This document shows, piece after piece, positions 36,500 to 45,654 of a stretch of DNA of 64,000 bases. The position numbers and the translations under genes were made by a program. Position 1 is the first letter of the stretch, and each line of letters opens with the position of its first letter. This stretch comes from Pseudomonas sp. ZH-FAD. Lineage in GTDB: Bacteria > Pseudomonadota > Gammaproteobacteria > Pseudomonadales > Pseudomonadaceae. Location: positions 62,001 through 126,000 of the forward strand of contig NZ_PGLR01000007.1 in NCBI RefSeq assembly GCF_002803095.1, read 5' to 3'. Under the pieces are notes generated by a model that worked only from the letters and a program-made list of their open reading frames with translations, was not told the DNA's origin and did not search any database.

Positions 36500-38007
36500 G
36501 TCACGCCATCATCCTCCCCGTTCTGCTGCCGTTGTTCTTCGGCGCATGTTTGCTGGTCGGTCACGGCTGGTCGCGTGACGTGAAACGGGGTATTTCCCTG
36601 GTCGGCTGCCTGGCGTTGCTGCCGGTTTGCCTGTATCTGGTGCTGTTGGCCGGTGAGGGGCAGTTGCAGGTCTATGCGTTGGGTAACTGGGCGGCGCCGT
36701 TCGGCATCATGTTGCTGCTCGACCGCTTCAATGCTGCGCTGCTGTTGCTCACCGCGTTGCTCGCCTGCTTCGCCCTGATCTACGCCTGCCGTGGCGACGA
36801 TGAGCGTGGGCCGAACTTCCATGCGTTGTTCCAGTTTCAGCTGCTCGGCATCAATGGTGCATTCCTCACCGCCGACCTGTTCAACCTGTTCGTGTTCTTC
36901 GAGATCCTGCTGATCTCCTCCTATGCACTGCTGCTGCATGGCAACCGCGCCAATCAGGTCAAGGCGGGCGTGCATTACGTGGTGCTCAACCTGCTGGGTT
37001 CTTCGTTCTTCCTGATCGGCGTCAGCCTGCTGTATGGCCTGACCGGTACCCTGAACATGCCGGACCTGGCTGCGCGGGTGGCCAGCGCCGACGTTGCCGA
37101 CGCGCCGCTGATCAAGGCGGCTGCCTACCTGCTGCTGATCGTTTTCGGTCTCAAGGCCGCCGTGCTGCCGCTGTGCTTCTGGCTGCCGCGCGCCTATGCC
37201 GCAGCGCCCGCTTCGGTGGCGGCGTTGTTCGCCATCATGACCAAGGTGGGCTTCTACGCCGTCGTTCGCGTGTTCACTCTGGTGTTCGGCGAAGAGGCCG
37301 GGCCGCTGGCCAATCTCGGCCATGAACTGCTCTGGTGGCTGGCCCTGCCGACCATTGCCTTCGGTGTGATTGGCGCTCTGGGAGCGCGACAGTTGCAGGC
37401 GCTGCTGGCCTATCTGGTGGTGATTTCGGTGGGTACGTTGATGGCAGGTTTCGCCATCGGCAATGTGGCGGCGTTGAGTGCTGCGCTGTATTACATGGTG
37501 CACAGCACGCTGATCAGTGCGGCGTTGTTCCTGCTGGCTGGCCTGGTGGTCGCCCAGCGTGACAGCGCCGGCGGTGATCTGCAGCAGGAGCGCGTGCTGC
37601 GTCAGCCGCTGGTGCTGGGCTGCATGTTCTTCTTCGCCTCCATTTCCGTGGCCGGGTTGCCGCCGTTCTCCGGTTTCCTCGGCAAGATGCTGCTGTTGCG
37701 CGCGGCGGAGCCTGGCTGGCAAGCCTGGAGCCTGTGGCCGGTGGTGCTGATCGGCGGGCTGCTGACGCTGGTGGCCCTGAGCCGCGCTGGTACCAGTCTG
37801 TTCTGGCTGGGCCATGGCGCCGATGCGTCGCCTTCGAAAGCCGAACCGGCTGATCGCGTCAGTCTCCTGGCTGCGCTTGGCCTGTTGCTGGCCAGCCCGC
37901 TGCTGCTGATTGCTGCCAAACCCATCCTGGCGTATCTGGAGGCTGCTGCGGCGCAGTTGCTCGATCTGCAACCCTATCTGTCGATCATCGCCGGAGGTGC
38001 AGCATGA
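36496..38007 (+). CDS. mnhD: Mrp antiporter subunit D (second Mrp operon)
   Basis: A 503-residue NuoM/N-like subunit with about 14 helices. TADLFNLFVFFEILLISSYALL holds the conserved glutamate; the IVFGLKAAVLPLCFWLPRAYA segment carries the expected lysine; ISVAGLPPFSGFLGKMLLL is near helix 12. Overlaps mnhC and mnhE by 4 nt each. It forms part of the proton or cation path in the complex. Confidence 0.95.
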   Translation: MSHAIILPVLLPLFFGACLLVGHGWSRDVKRGISLVGCLALLPVCLYLVLLAGEGQLQVYALGNWAAPFGIMLLLDRFNAALLLLTALLACFALIYACRGDDERGPNFHALFQFQLLGINGAFLTADLFNLFVFFEILLISSYALLLHGNRANQVKAGVHYVVLNLLGSSFFLIGVSLLYGLTGTLNMPDLAARVASADVADAPLIKAAAYLLLIVFGLKAAVLPLCFWLPRAYAAAPASVAALFAIMTKVGFYAVVRVFTLVFGEEAGPLANLGHELLWWLALPTIAFGVIGALGARQLQALLAYLVVISVGTLMAGFAIGNVAALSAALYYMVHSTLISAALFLLAGLVVAQRDSAGGDLQQERVLRQPLVLGCMFFFASISVAGLPPFSGFLGKMLLLRAAEPGWQAWSLWPVVLIGGLLTLVALSRAGTSLFWLGHGADASPSKAEPADRVSLLAALGLLLASPLLLIAAKPILAYLEAAAAQLLDLQPYLSIIAGGAA

Positions 38008-38501
38008 GGCGTTTCTTCCCCCACCCGCGGATGATGCTGGTGCTCACGGTGCTCTGGCTGCTGCTGGTGAACACCTTCAACCTGGGGCATCTCCTGCTCG
38101 GGCTGTTTCTCGCCTGGGCTATCGTACATTTGTGTGGCGACTTCCTGCTGCATGTGCCGAGGGTGCGCAAGCCGCTGGGCCTGGTGTTGTTCACTGGCAA
38201 AGTGTTCTACGACATCGTGGTGGCCAATATGCAGGTGGTGAAGCTGGTGTTGGGGCCGAAATCGCGCCTGCAGCCGGCATTCGTCGAGGTGCCGGTGGAA
38301 ATCGAGGATGAGTTCGTCCTGTCTACCCTGGCCTGCATCATTTCGCTGACCCCCGGCACGGTCTCTGCCTGCCTCAGCTCCGATCACAAGACACTGTTGG
38401 TGCACGGACTCGATGTGCCTGATCGCGACGAACTGATCGCGGCGGTCAAAAGCCGTTACGAAATGCCGCTGCTGGAGATATTCGAATGCTCGAGAACGTA
38501 G
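38004..38501 (+). CDS. mnhE: Mrp antiporter subunit E (second Mrp operon)
   Basis: A 165-residue subunit. The N-terminal helices VLTVLWLLLVNTFNLGHLLLG and LGLFLAWAIVHL are followed by KVFYDIVVANMQVVKLVLGP and the MrpE signature TLACIISLTPGTVS. It starts in a 4-nt overlap with mnhD, and its 3' end overlaps mnhF by 16 nt, longer than elsewhere in the operon. Confidence 0.95.
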   Translation: MRRFFPHPRMMLVLTVLWLLLVNTFNLGHLLLGLFLAWAIVHLCGDFLLHVPRVRKPLGLVLFTGKVFYDIVVANMQVVKLVLGPKSRLQPAFVEVPVEIEDEFVLSTLACIISLTPGTVSACLSSDHKTLLVHGLDVPDRDELIAAVKSRYEMPLLEIFECSRT

Positions 38502-38755
38502 TCTTTCTGTGCATGGGCATCCTCACGCTGGCCATGCTGCTCAACGTCGCGCGCTTGGTCGAGGGGCCGAACGTGGTTGATCGGGTTCTGGCACTGGATA
38601 CTCTTTACATCAACGCGCTGGCGCTGATCGTACTGTTCGGCATCTGGCTGGCATCGGATCTGTTCTTCGAAGCTGCACTGCTGATCGCGGTGATGGGCTT
38701 CGTCGGTACGGTCGCAGTGGGTAAGCACCTGCTGCACGGCGACATCATCGATTAA
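38486..38755 (+). CDS. mnhF: Mrp antiporter subunit F (second Mrp operon)
   Basis: An 89-residue subunit with three helices and the diagnostic LVEGPNVVDRVLALDTLYI motif, which matches the GPxxxDRVxAxD signature better than the first operon's MnhF. Starts inside the end of mnhE (16-nt overlap) and is followed 12 nt later by mnhG. Confidence 0.94.
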   Translation: MLENVVFLCMGILTLAMLLNVARLVEGPNVVDRVLALDTLYINALALIVLFGIWLASDLFFEAALLIAVMGFVGTVAVGKHLLHGDIID

Positions 38756-38767
38756 GAGGGAATGACC

Positions 38768-39106
38768 ATGCCGTTCTGGCTGGAATTGTTGATTTGTGCC
38801 TGCCTGATTCTTGGCAGTCTGTTCGCCCTGGTCGGTGCCATCGGACTGTATCGGCTACCGGATTTCTTCACGCGCCTGCACGGGCCGACCAAGGCCACGA
38901 CGCTGGGCGTCGGCGGTACGCTGATCGCGTCGATGCTGTTCTTCGCTCACCACACTGGCAACCTCAGCCTGCATGAACTGCTGATTACCCTGTTTCTGTT
39001 CCTCACCGCACCGGTCAGTGCACATATCCTGGCCAAGGCGGCGATGCAGCAGAAGGTTGAGTTGACCGAGCGTACCCGTGGCCAGCCTTGGGACGACGAT
39101 CACTGA
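38768..39106 (+). CDS. mnhG: Mrp antiporter subunit G (second Mrp operon)
   Basis: A 112-residue subunit. I start at ATG 38768, 6 bases after GAGGGA; an ATG two codons earlier lies on that site. The motif GAIGLYRLPDFFTRLHGPTKA is the MnhG signature. Last gene of the second operon. No clear terminator follows before the GNAT gene at 39215. Confidence 0.94.
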   Translation: MPFWLELLICACLILGSLFALVGAIGLYRLPDFFTRLHGPTKATTLGVGGTLIASMLFFAHHTGNLSLHELLITLFLFLTAPVSAHILAKAAMQQKVELTERTRGQPWDDDH

Positions 39107-39214
39107 GCCACTGTCAGGTATTTCTCGCGCCTGGCTGTCTCTGTCGCCAGGCAATTGCCCGCTCTAGACTGCGCTCTTGAATCAGACGGCGTACTGCGTC
39201 AGAGGAGTCAGGAG

Positions 39215-39727
39215 ATGAGCGAGCTGTTCATTCGTCGGGCCTGTGTCGAGGATATCGAGGCGCTCTGCGCGCTGATTCTCGAGCATGGGCCCAACCCCTG
39301 GAATCATCTGCCCGAAGCCGCGGTTCGCCAGCACCTGCAGGGTATTGCGGCAAGTGCGACGTTGGCCGTGCTGGCCGAGGAGCAGGGGCAACTGCTGGGG
39401 TTCGTCAGTTATCGCCTGACCCAGGATTTCGCCGCTCATCAACCTGCCGCACGTGCCGGGCAGGTGCATGGCTATATCTGCGAAGCGGTGGTGCATCGCG
39501 ATTGCGTCGGCCGAGGATTGGGCGCGCGTCTGCTGCGCGAGGCCGTCACTGAACTGTGGCGGTTGGGCGTCAGTGATATCTATATCGATCGTCACGAAGA
39601 GAATGCGGCATCGGCGGGGATGATGCGCAAGGCCGGTTTCAGTGAGCTGCTGACCTATGCCGACCCCACGCGGCGGCCCAACGGCTCGCGGCGTTCGACG
39701 CTGTGCTGCCTGCGGGCCAGGCAATGA
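39215..39727 (+). CDS. GNAT-family N-acetyltransferase
   Basis: A 170-residue acetyltransferase started at ATG 39215 after CAGGAG. The acetyl-CoA-binding motif is EAVVHRDCVGRGLGARLL (about residues 88-105), with the R/Q-x-x-G-x-G/A core. The later HEENAASAGMMRKAGF matches the C-terminal GNAT motif. The substrate is unknown. The stop overlaps the ATG of the next gene by 4 nt, which suggests co-translation with that membrane protein. Confidence 0.88.
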   Translation: MSELFIRRACVEDIEALCALILEHGPNPWNHLPEAAVRQHLQGIAASATLAVLAEEQGQLLGFVSYRLTQDFAAHQPAARAGQVHGYICEAVVHRDCVGRGLGARLLREAVTELWRLGVSDIYIDRHEENAASAGMMRKAGFSELLTYADPTRRPNGSRRSTLCCLRARQ

Positions 39728-40134
39728 TCCAGCGACTGCTTGCCATGGCTTTGCTGGCCGGCGTGCAGATTCTGCTGGCGCTGATGCTCTACCGCAGCGC
39801 TATCGGGGCCTATCGGCAGATGTTTGGCGGGATTCGCCGCGATATCAGTTATGGCCTGCAGCTACAGCACTCGTTGTATCTCTTCGGCGCTCTGGCTGTG
39901 TGCAATGCTGTCTGGCTGCTCAGTTGCCGTAGCCGGCGCAGCGGACTGATCGGTTTTGGCGTCTGCCTGCTGCTCTGGGCGACATTCTGGGCCAATGCCT
40001 TTGCCAGCATGCCGTACCGCAGCTTGCTGGTGGTTGGGATCGGTACGCTGGTGCTGGCGATACCATTGCTGGTACTGCTTCGCTTCAGAAGGCCCGGCCA
40101 AGTCGCTGACGTTCGGCCGGGCAACGCTGCTTAG
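39724..40134 (+). CDS. small inner-membrane protein of unknown function
   Basis: A 136-residue protein with about four hydrophobic segments: LLAMALLAGVQILLALMLYR, SLYLFGALAVCNAVWLLSC, GLIGFGVCLLLWATFWANAF and LLVVGIGTLVLAIPLLVLL. No family is recognised. Coupled to the GNAT gene by an ATGA overlap. Its TAG stop overlaps the TAA stop of the convergent oxidoreductase gene by 2 bases, so there is no room for a normal terminator between them. Confidence 0.7.
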   Translation: MIQRLLAMALLAGVQILLALMLYRSAIGAYRQMFGGIRRDISYGLQLQHSLYLFGALAVCNAVWLLSCRSRRSGLIGFGVCLLLWATFWANAFASMPYRSLLVVGIGTLVLAIPLLVLLRFRRPGQVADVRPGNAA

Positions 40135-41744
40135 CGATTCAACCCAAGCATGTCTTTGGCCACGGCTTCGGCCACGCGAATGCCGTCGACCCCAGCGGAA
40201 AGAATGCCGCCGGCGTAGCCGGCACCTTCACCGGCCGGATACAGGCCCTTGAGGTTCAGGCTCTGCAGGTCATCGCCACGGGTGATGCGCACCGGCGAGG
40301 AGGTGCGTGTCTCGATGCCGGTGAGCACCGCATCGGCCAGGTCGAAGCCCTTGATCTGCTTGCCGAAGGCCGGCAATGCTTCGCGGATGGCTTCGATGGC
40401 GAAGTCCGGCAGCGAGGGCGCCAGATCGCCCAGTTTCACGCCCGGCTTGTAGGAGGGTTGCACTTCGCCGAGGGCGGTGGACGGCTTGCCTTTGATGAAG
40501 TCGCCGACCAGTTGTCCGGGCGCCTCGTAGTTGCGCCCACCGAGCACATAGGCGTGCGATTCCAGGCGTTCCTGCAGTTCCACACCGGCCAGCGGGCCAC
40601 CCGGATAGTCCTGCTCGGGAGTGATGCCGACGACGATGCCGGCGTTGGCGTTGCGCTCGTTGCGCGAATACTGGCTCATGCCGTTGGTGACCACACGCTC
40701 AGGCTCGGAGGTGGCGGCGACCACGGTGCCGCCTGGGCACATGCAGAAGCTGTAGACCGAACGGCCGTTGCTGGCGTGATGCACCAGCTTGTAATCGGCA
40801 GCGCCGAGTTTTGGGTGGCCGGCGTATTTACCCAGGCGCGCGCGGTCGATCAGCGACTGCGGGTGTTCGATACGGAAACCGACCGAGAAGGGCTTGGCTT
40901 CCAGGTACACGCCACGGGCATGCAGCATGCGGAAGGTGTCCCGCGAACTGTGACCGAGAGCCAGCACCACATGGCGGCTGAGCAGCTGCTCACCGTTCTC
41001 CAGCACCACGCCGGTGAGTTGGCCGTCTTCGATCAGCAGGTCGCTGACGCGCTGCTGGAAGCGCACTTCGCCGCCGAGGGCCTTGATCTCTTCGCGCATG
41101 GTGGCGACCACGCCGGTCAGACGGAAGGTGCCGATATGCGGCTTGCTGACGTAGAGGATCTCGTCCGGCGCGCCAGCCTTGACGAACTCCTGCAGTACCT
41201 TGCGCCCGTGGTGGTGAGGGTCCTTGATCTGGCTATACAGCTTGCCGTCGGAGAAGGTGCCAGCGCCGCCTTCGCCGAATTGCACGTTGGAGGTGGGGTC
41301 GAGCACGTTCTTGCGCCACAGGCCCCAGGTATCCTTGGTGCGTTGGCGTACTTCCTTGCCGCGCTCCAGCACGATGGGGCGCAAGCCGGCCTGGGCCAGG
41401 ATCAGCGCCGCGAAGATGCCGCAGGGACCGAAACCGACCACGATGGGGCGTTCGTCCAACGGCGTTTCGGCCTTGCCGACCGGCTTGTAGGTGATGTCCG
41501 GTGCCGGGCCTACATGCTTGTCATCGCTCAGGCGAGCGAGCAGGGCGGCTTCGTCTTTCACCTCGCAGTCGAGGGTGTAGATGAACGGCATGTCGCCGAA
41601 CTTCTTGCGCGCATCGTAGCTGCGCTTGAACACGTTGAAGGCCAGCAGCTCGCTATCGGCGATGCCCAAGCGCTGGACGATGGCCGGGCGCAGCGCGTCC
41701 TCGGGATGGTCGAGGGGCAGTTTCAGTTCGGTCAGGCGAAGCAT
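40131..41744 (-). CDS. FAD-dependent oxidoreductase (uncharacterised NAD(P)/FAD family)
   Basis: A 537-residue flavoprotein started at 41744 (MLRLTELKLPLDHPEDALR). The N-terminal about 90 residues form a small alpha/beta domain found in a conserved dehydrogenase group. A Rossmann motif, VVGFGPCGIFAALILAQAGL, follows at about 112-131, then ERGKEVRQRTKDTWGLW. Later VVLALGHSSRDTFRML and GLYPAGEGAGYAGGILSAG are the usual FAD-end motifs. The substrate is not known. Monocistronic. Confidence 0.85.
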   Translation of the reverse strand: MLRLTELKLPLDHPEDALRPAIVQRLGIADSELLAFNVFKRSYDARKKFGDMPFIYTLDCEVKDEAALLARLSDDKHVGPAPDITYKPVGKAETPLDERPIVVGFGPCGIFAALILAQAGLRPIVLERGKEVRQRTKDTWGLWRKNVLDPTSNVQFGEGGAGTFSDGKLYSQIKDPHHHGRKVLQEFVKAGAPDEILYVSKPHIGTFRLTGVVATMREEIKALGGEVRFQQRVSDLLIEDGQLTGVVLENGEQLLSRHVVLALGHSSRDTFRMLHARGVYLEAKPFSVGFRIEHPQSLIDRARLGKYAGHPKLGAADYKLVHHASNGRSVYSFCMCPGGTVVAATSEPERVVTNGMSQYSRNERNANAGIVVGITPEQDYPGGPLAGVELQERLESHAYVLGGRNYEAPGQLVGDFIKGKPSTALGEVQPSYKPGVKLGDLAPSLPDFAIEAIREALPAFGKQIKGFDLADAVLTGIETRTSSPVRITRGDDLQSLNLKGLYPAGEGAGYAGGILSAGVDGIRVAEAVAKDMLGLNR

Positions 41745-41879
41745 GGGCAGTGTCCTGGTTGGCCGGTGGTGATCCGGCAAGGTGGAAAAAGCGGCGATTG
41801 TACGGGATTCACCGCCCGGATGGAGCCGCTCGGCGGTATCGTTCCGTTGACCTTGGGATAAGAGTGGTAGGCGCGCCGA

Positions 41880-43088
41880 TCAGACCTCCTTGCGGTCATT
41901 TTCCATTGCTCGCCCCAGGATAAACATCAACGTAGCGCCAGCGAGAGCTGCTGCCGCTGCGTAAACGATCACGCCTGCCGAGCCGAAGCTGTCGATGATC
42001 AGTCCTCCCAGCACCGCGCCCGCTGCAATGGCGACCTGAAAGGTCGATGACAGCAGTGCTCCGGCGCTTTCCGCGTGATCGGGCGCGGCGCGGGTGTTCC
42101 AGATCGAGATCGAGACCGGGAAGGCGCCGAAGGCGAAGCCCCAGAGTGCAGTAGCTGCGAACGCGATGCTCGCCAGCGCGCCGAAGAGGATCAGCGTCAG
42201 AGCCACTGCGGCAATCAGCATCGAGCAACTGGCCACCGCCCATGCCGGGCTGCGTGCTGCGATAGCGCCTCCGGCTATGTTGCCGAAGAAACCGCCGACT
42301 CCGAAGGCCAGCAGGATGAGCGAGACGGTTGCAATTTCCAGGCGTGGCACCTCTTCGAGGAAGGGGCGGATGAAGGTGAATCCGGCGAAGTGCCCCGAGA
42401 TGACCAGCAGTGCGGTCACCAGACCGATCACTACCGAACGCCGTGATAGCACCACCTTGAACGAGGCCAGGCCTGGTGCCGCGACGGCTGGCAGTTTCGG
42501 CAGGGTCAGCACCTGGATCATCAGCGCCACTGCCCCGAGGCCTGCGGCAGCCAGGAAGGTCGCCCGCCATCCCCAGAGTTCACCGAGAAAGGCGCCCAAC
42601 GGCGCCGCGAAGACCGTCGCCAGCGAAACCCCCATGAGAATGATCGAGATGGCGCGCGGCACCTTGTCGGAAGGCACCAGGCGCAGGGCCAGCGCGGCCA
42701 TCATCGCCCAGAAGCTGCCGAGGGCGAAGCCCAGTAGCGCACGGGCGAGCAGCAGGACGGTGATGTTTGAGGCGTAGGCTGAAAGAATGCTGGAGAGAAC
42801 CAGCAGCGCCATTAGCCCCCAGACGATTTTCTGCCGATCCAGTCGGCCCGAGCCCAGAATCAGTAGCGGACCGGCGATGGCGGCTACCACCGCCGTGGCG
42901 GTAATGGCTTGGCCCACCGTGCCTTTGGATACGCCCAGTTCGGCTGCCATCGGCGTCAGCAGGCTGACCGGTAGAAACTCCGCCGTTACCAGCCCGAAGG
43001 CGCCGAAGGCGAGCGCGATGACGGCCCACCAGGCAGAGGACAGAGAGGTCGGGGCGGCGAGAACGGCTGAATCGCTTATATGAGACAT
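41880..43088 (-). CDS. MFS efflux transporter (AraJ/DHA1-like)
   Basis: A 402-residue, about 12-helix major facilitator. The first helix LAFGAFGLVTAEFLPVSLLT and the PMAAELGVSKGTVGQAIT loop are typical of the DHA1/AraJ sugar or drug efflux group. GSGRLDRQKIVWGLM is the loop 2-3 motif A region. It is followed on the minus strand by intergenic DNA; upstream (43111-44556) are a COG2085 reductase and an SDR in the same direction, suggesting a three-gene unit. The substrate is unknown. Confidence 0.87.
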   Translation of the reverse strand: MSHISDSAVLAAPTSLSSAWWAVIALAFGAFGLVTAEFLPVSLLTPMAAELGVSKGTVGQAITATAVVAAIAGPLLILGSGRLDRQKIVWGLMALLVLSSILSAYASNITVLLLARALLGFALGSFWAMMAALALRLVPSDKVPRAISIILMGVSLATVFAAPLGAFLGELWGWRATFLAAAGLGAVALMIQVLTLPKLPAVAAPGLASFKVVLSRRSVVIGLVTALLVISGHFAGFTFIRPFLEEVPRLEIATVSLILLAFGVGGFFGNIAGGAIAARSPAWAVASCSMLIAAVALTLILFGALASIAFAATALWGFAFGAFPVSISIWNTRAAPDHAESAGALLSSTFQVAIAAGAVLGGLIIDSFGSAGVIVYAAAAALAGATLMFILGRAMENDRKEV

Positions 43089-43110
43089 TGCGGTGTCCTC
43101 CAGAGGGGCG

Positions 43111-43722
43111 TCAGCCGAACTGCACCAGTTCGAGCGAGGGCAGTGGTCCTCCCGGGAATTGCGTCAGGCGACCGCCGCCTGCCAGCGTGCCAAGGTCGAT
43201 GCCGGCGAAGCCCAGTTCATCGATCAAGGCGCTGATCTGCGCCTTGGCACGAGCATCGTCGCCGGCCAGGAACAGCACGCGCCGGCCGCCGCGCTCTACT
43301 GGGTCGCTGCTGAGCAGCCTGGGATTGAGATGATTGAATGCCTTCACCACATGGGCTCCTGGCACCAGAGCAGCGAACACCTCGCTCGAGCTGCGGCCCT
43401 GCAGGTCGATGGGCTTGAATAACGGCGCCTCGATCGGGTTATTAGCGTCGATGACGATGCGTCCGCCGAAGTCCGGCAGTCCCGAAAGGGCCGCCGGTAG
43501 CTTCGACCAGTTCACCGCGACCAGCACGATGGCTTGCGCTGCCGCCTCTTCACGATTACCGGCACGAATGCTTGGGCCAATGGATTGCGCCAGGGCTTGC
43601 AGGCTATCCGGCCCGCGGCTGTTGGACAGGATGGCCGGGATGTTGCGGCGTGCCAGGGCCCGGGCGAAGGCCGCGCCGATATGGCCGGCACCGATGATGC
43701 CGATGGATGGGGACGTGCTCAT
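43111..43722 (-). CDS. NAD(P)-binding reductase, COG2085/F420-oxidoreductase-like
   Basis: A 203-residue protein with a glycine-rich dinucleotide motif at the N-terminus, IGIIGAGHIGAAFARALARR (about 7-26), then VLVAVNWSKLP and IVIDANNPIE, and VVKAFNHLNPRLLSSDP. This pattern matches small NADPH-dependent reductases related to F420:NADP oxidoreductase. Substrate unknown. It lies between the MFS gene and the SDR gene on the same strand (gaps of 22 and 69 bases). Confidence 0.85.
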   Translation of the reverse strand: MSTSPSIGIIGAGHIGAAFARALARRNIPAILSNSRGPDSLQALAQSIGPSIRAGNREEAAAQAIVLVAVNWSKLPAALSGLPDFGGRIVIDANNPIEAPLFKPIDLQGRSSSEVFAALVPGAHVVKAFNHLNPRLLSSDPVERGGRRVLFLAGDDARAKAQISALIDELGFAGIDLGTLAGGGRLTQFPGGPLPSLELVQFG

Positions 43723-43791
43723 GAGCAGGTTCCTTGTTGAAATTGGTCGTGGCGTCTGCGGGGCAGGCCTGTTGGCCGGCCCCGCAGCGTT

Positions 43792-44556
43792 TCAGGAGGT
43801 AAAGCCACCGTCGGCGTGAATGTCTGCGCCGGTGATGAGCGAAGCCTGCGGGCTGGCGAGGAAGGCCACGAGGCTGGCGATCTCGGTCGACTCTCCGTAA
43901 CGACCCAATGCGATGCGCGGGGTCAACAGCTTGGCGATCTCACCATCGGCCGGATTCATGTCGGTGTTCACCGGGCCGGGGTGGATGCTGTTGACCGTGA
44001 TCCCGCGTGGCCCCAGGTCATGCGCCAGGCTGCGGTTGAAGCCGGCGACGGCACCCTTGGTCAGGCCATATGCAGCGAGCCCGGGAACACCCGCGTATTT
44101 GGTTACGGAGCTGCCGATATGAATGATGCGGCCGCCCTCCTGCATGTGCCGTACGGCTTCCTGGGTGGCGACGAAAACGCCAGTGACGTTGACGTCGAGC
44201 ATTGCCTGGTAGTCTTCGAAGCGAGTGTCTTCGATGGCACTGGCCGAAGCGATGCCGGCGTTGTTCACCAGAATGTCCAGGCTGCCGAATGCTTCTACCG
44301 TCTTCGCGACGGCGGCGCGCACGGCCTCGGGGTCGGTTGCGTTGGCCTGGATCGCCAGCGCTCGACCGCCTGCCGATTCGATCTTGGCGGCGACTTCTTC
44401 AGCCAGTTTGGGCGAGCCGTTGTAGGTGAAGGCAACCTGCGCGCCGTCGGCGGCCAGGCGTTTGGCGATAGCTGCGCCGATGGAGCGAGAGCCGCCAGTT
44501 ACGAGAGCCGTTTTGCCGGCCAGAGGAAGGGGGTGGGAAGAAATTACGTTGCTCAT
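43792..44556 (-). CDS. short-chain dehydrogenase/reductase (SDR)
   Basis: A 254-residue classical SDR. The cofactor motif is TGGSRSIGAAI (about 20-30), NNAG is at 98-101, and the catalytic Tyr163/Lys167 pair is in AAYGLTKGAV, with Ser149 or Ser150 in HIGSSVTKY. The reaction is unknown. First gene of a minus-strand unit with the COG2085 reductase and MFS transporter, divergent from a LysR gene across a perfect 17-bp palindrome. It may form a detoxification or efflux cassette, which is inference. Confidence 0.87.
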   Translation of the reverse strand: MSNVISSHPLPLAGKTALVTGGSRSIGAAIAKRLAADGAQVAFTYNGSPKLAEEVAAKIESAGGRALAIQANATDPEAVRAAVAKTVEAFGSLDILVNNAGIASASAIEDTRFEDYQAMLDVNVTGVFVATQEAVRHMQEGGRIIHIGSSVTKYAGVPGLAAYGLTKGAVAGFNRSLAHDLGPRGITVNSIHPGPVNTDMNPADGEIAKLLTPRIALGRYGESTEIASLVAFLASPQASLITGADIHADGGFTS

Positions 44557-44618
44557 GGTTCACTCCGTTTGATTGCCGATACATTCGGTGGAGTGACTAT
44601 CGCGGTTTCATTCTTCTT

Positions 44619-44635
44619 TGATTAGCGGCTAATCA
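44619..44635. promoter_or_regulatory. candidate LysR operator (17-bp palindrome)
   Basis: TGATTAGC-G-GCTAATCA is a perfect inverted repeat with a single central base. It contains a T-N11-A LysR box and lies between the divergent SDR (start 44556) and lysR (start 44673) genes. Binding by the adjacent regulator is inferred. Confidence 0.7.
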
Positions 44636-44672
44636 TTTGGATTATCTTCAAGTATCTATTTAAGATCGCGCC

Positions 44673-45602
44673 ATGGAAACGCTCACCAATCTTGAATCCT
44701 TCGTACGCAGTGCCGAGAGTGGCAGCTTCTCGGCGGCAGCGCGCCGGCTTGCGCTCACGCCGGCAGCGGTCAGCCGCAACGTCGCCATGCTGGAGCGCAA
44801 CCTGGGTGTACGGCTGTTCCAGCGTTCGACACGCAAGTTGACGCTGACCGAGGCGGGCGAGTCTTTCTTGGCTGCGGTTGGCGGCAATCTGGAGTCCTTG
44901 CAGAACGCTATTGCAGCGGTATCAGCCGATGATGGCCAGCCGGCTGGTGTGCTCAAGATCAGCGTGGCGCCATCCTTCGGAATCGGTTACCTGCTGCCTT
45001 TGTTGCCCGAGTTCCTGCAGCGCTATCCCCGCGTTCGCCCTGAATGGCATTTCGAGAATCGTACGGTCGACCTGATCGCCGAAGGCTACGATGCCGCCAT
45101 CGGTGGCGGTTTCGAGTTGGCCAGCGGTGTGGTCGCCCGCACACTGGCGCCGCTGCACGTCATTGCCTTTGCCTCTCCCGCTTACCTGGCTAGGCACACG
45201 TTGCCAGCCGATCCATCAGGTCTGATCGAGCTGGACTGCATTGTCATGCGTTCGCTGTCGTCGGGTCGTATCCGTACCTGGAACATGCGCAATGCGCAGG
45301 GCGATGAAGTGATCGCGACGATGCGCGAGACCGTGGTGGTCAATGACCCAACTGCCGTGCGAGAGGCCGCGCGGCTGGGCCTGGGGGTGGCGATGCTTGC
45401 CGTACCCGATGTACTGCCCGAGCTGGAGTCGGGGGAGCTGGTGCGGGTGTTGCCGCGCTGGTGGGCGGATGCCGGCGCGTTGTCGCTGTATTACCCCAGT
45501 CGCCAGTTGATGCCGGGCAAGACGCGCAGCTTCATCGACTTCGTGGTCGAGGCCTTCCAGCGCGAAGACTATGCACGACGTTTTGCCGGGAGTTTGGGCT
45601 AG
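44673..45602 (+). CDS. LysR-family transcriptional regulator
   Basis: A 309-residue LTTR. The DNA-binding domain METLTNLESFVRSAESGSFS leads into SAAARRLALTPAAVSRNVAMLE and LGVRLFQRSTRKLTL (to about residue 58). The effector domain includes VLKISVAPSFGIGYLLPLL. Divergent from the SDR-reductase-MFS unit and likely its regulator through the palindrome at 44619. The inducer is unknown. Confidence 0.9.
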   Translation: METLTNLESFVRSAESGSFSAAARRLALTPAAVSRNVAMLERNLGVRLFQRSTRKLTLTEAGESFLAAVGGNLESLQNAIAAVSADDGQPAGVLKISVAPSFGIGYLLPLLPEFLQRYPRVRPEWHFENRTVDLIAEGYDAAIGGGFELASGVVARTLAPLHVIAFASPAYLARHTLPADPSGLIELDCIVMRSLSSGRIRTWNMRNAQGDEVIATMRETVVVNDPTAVREAARLGLGVAMLAVPDVLPELESGELVRVLPRWWADAGALSLYYPSRQLMPGKTRSFIDFVVEAFQREDYARRFAGSLG

Positions 45603-45654
45603 CTGAACGGTTCGTGCCGGTGCAGCCACTCAGCGTCACCGGCATGACTGATGG

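Noticed and set aside
36469..37971. Long minus-strand open frame opposite mnhD of the second operon
   Set aside because: Covers mnhD in antisense and is low-complexity Gln/Arg-rich, so not a gene.
40458..41861. Long plus-strand open frame opposite the FAD oxidoreductase
   Set aside because: The minus-strand frame has clear FAD motifs; this one has none.
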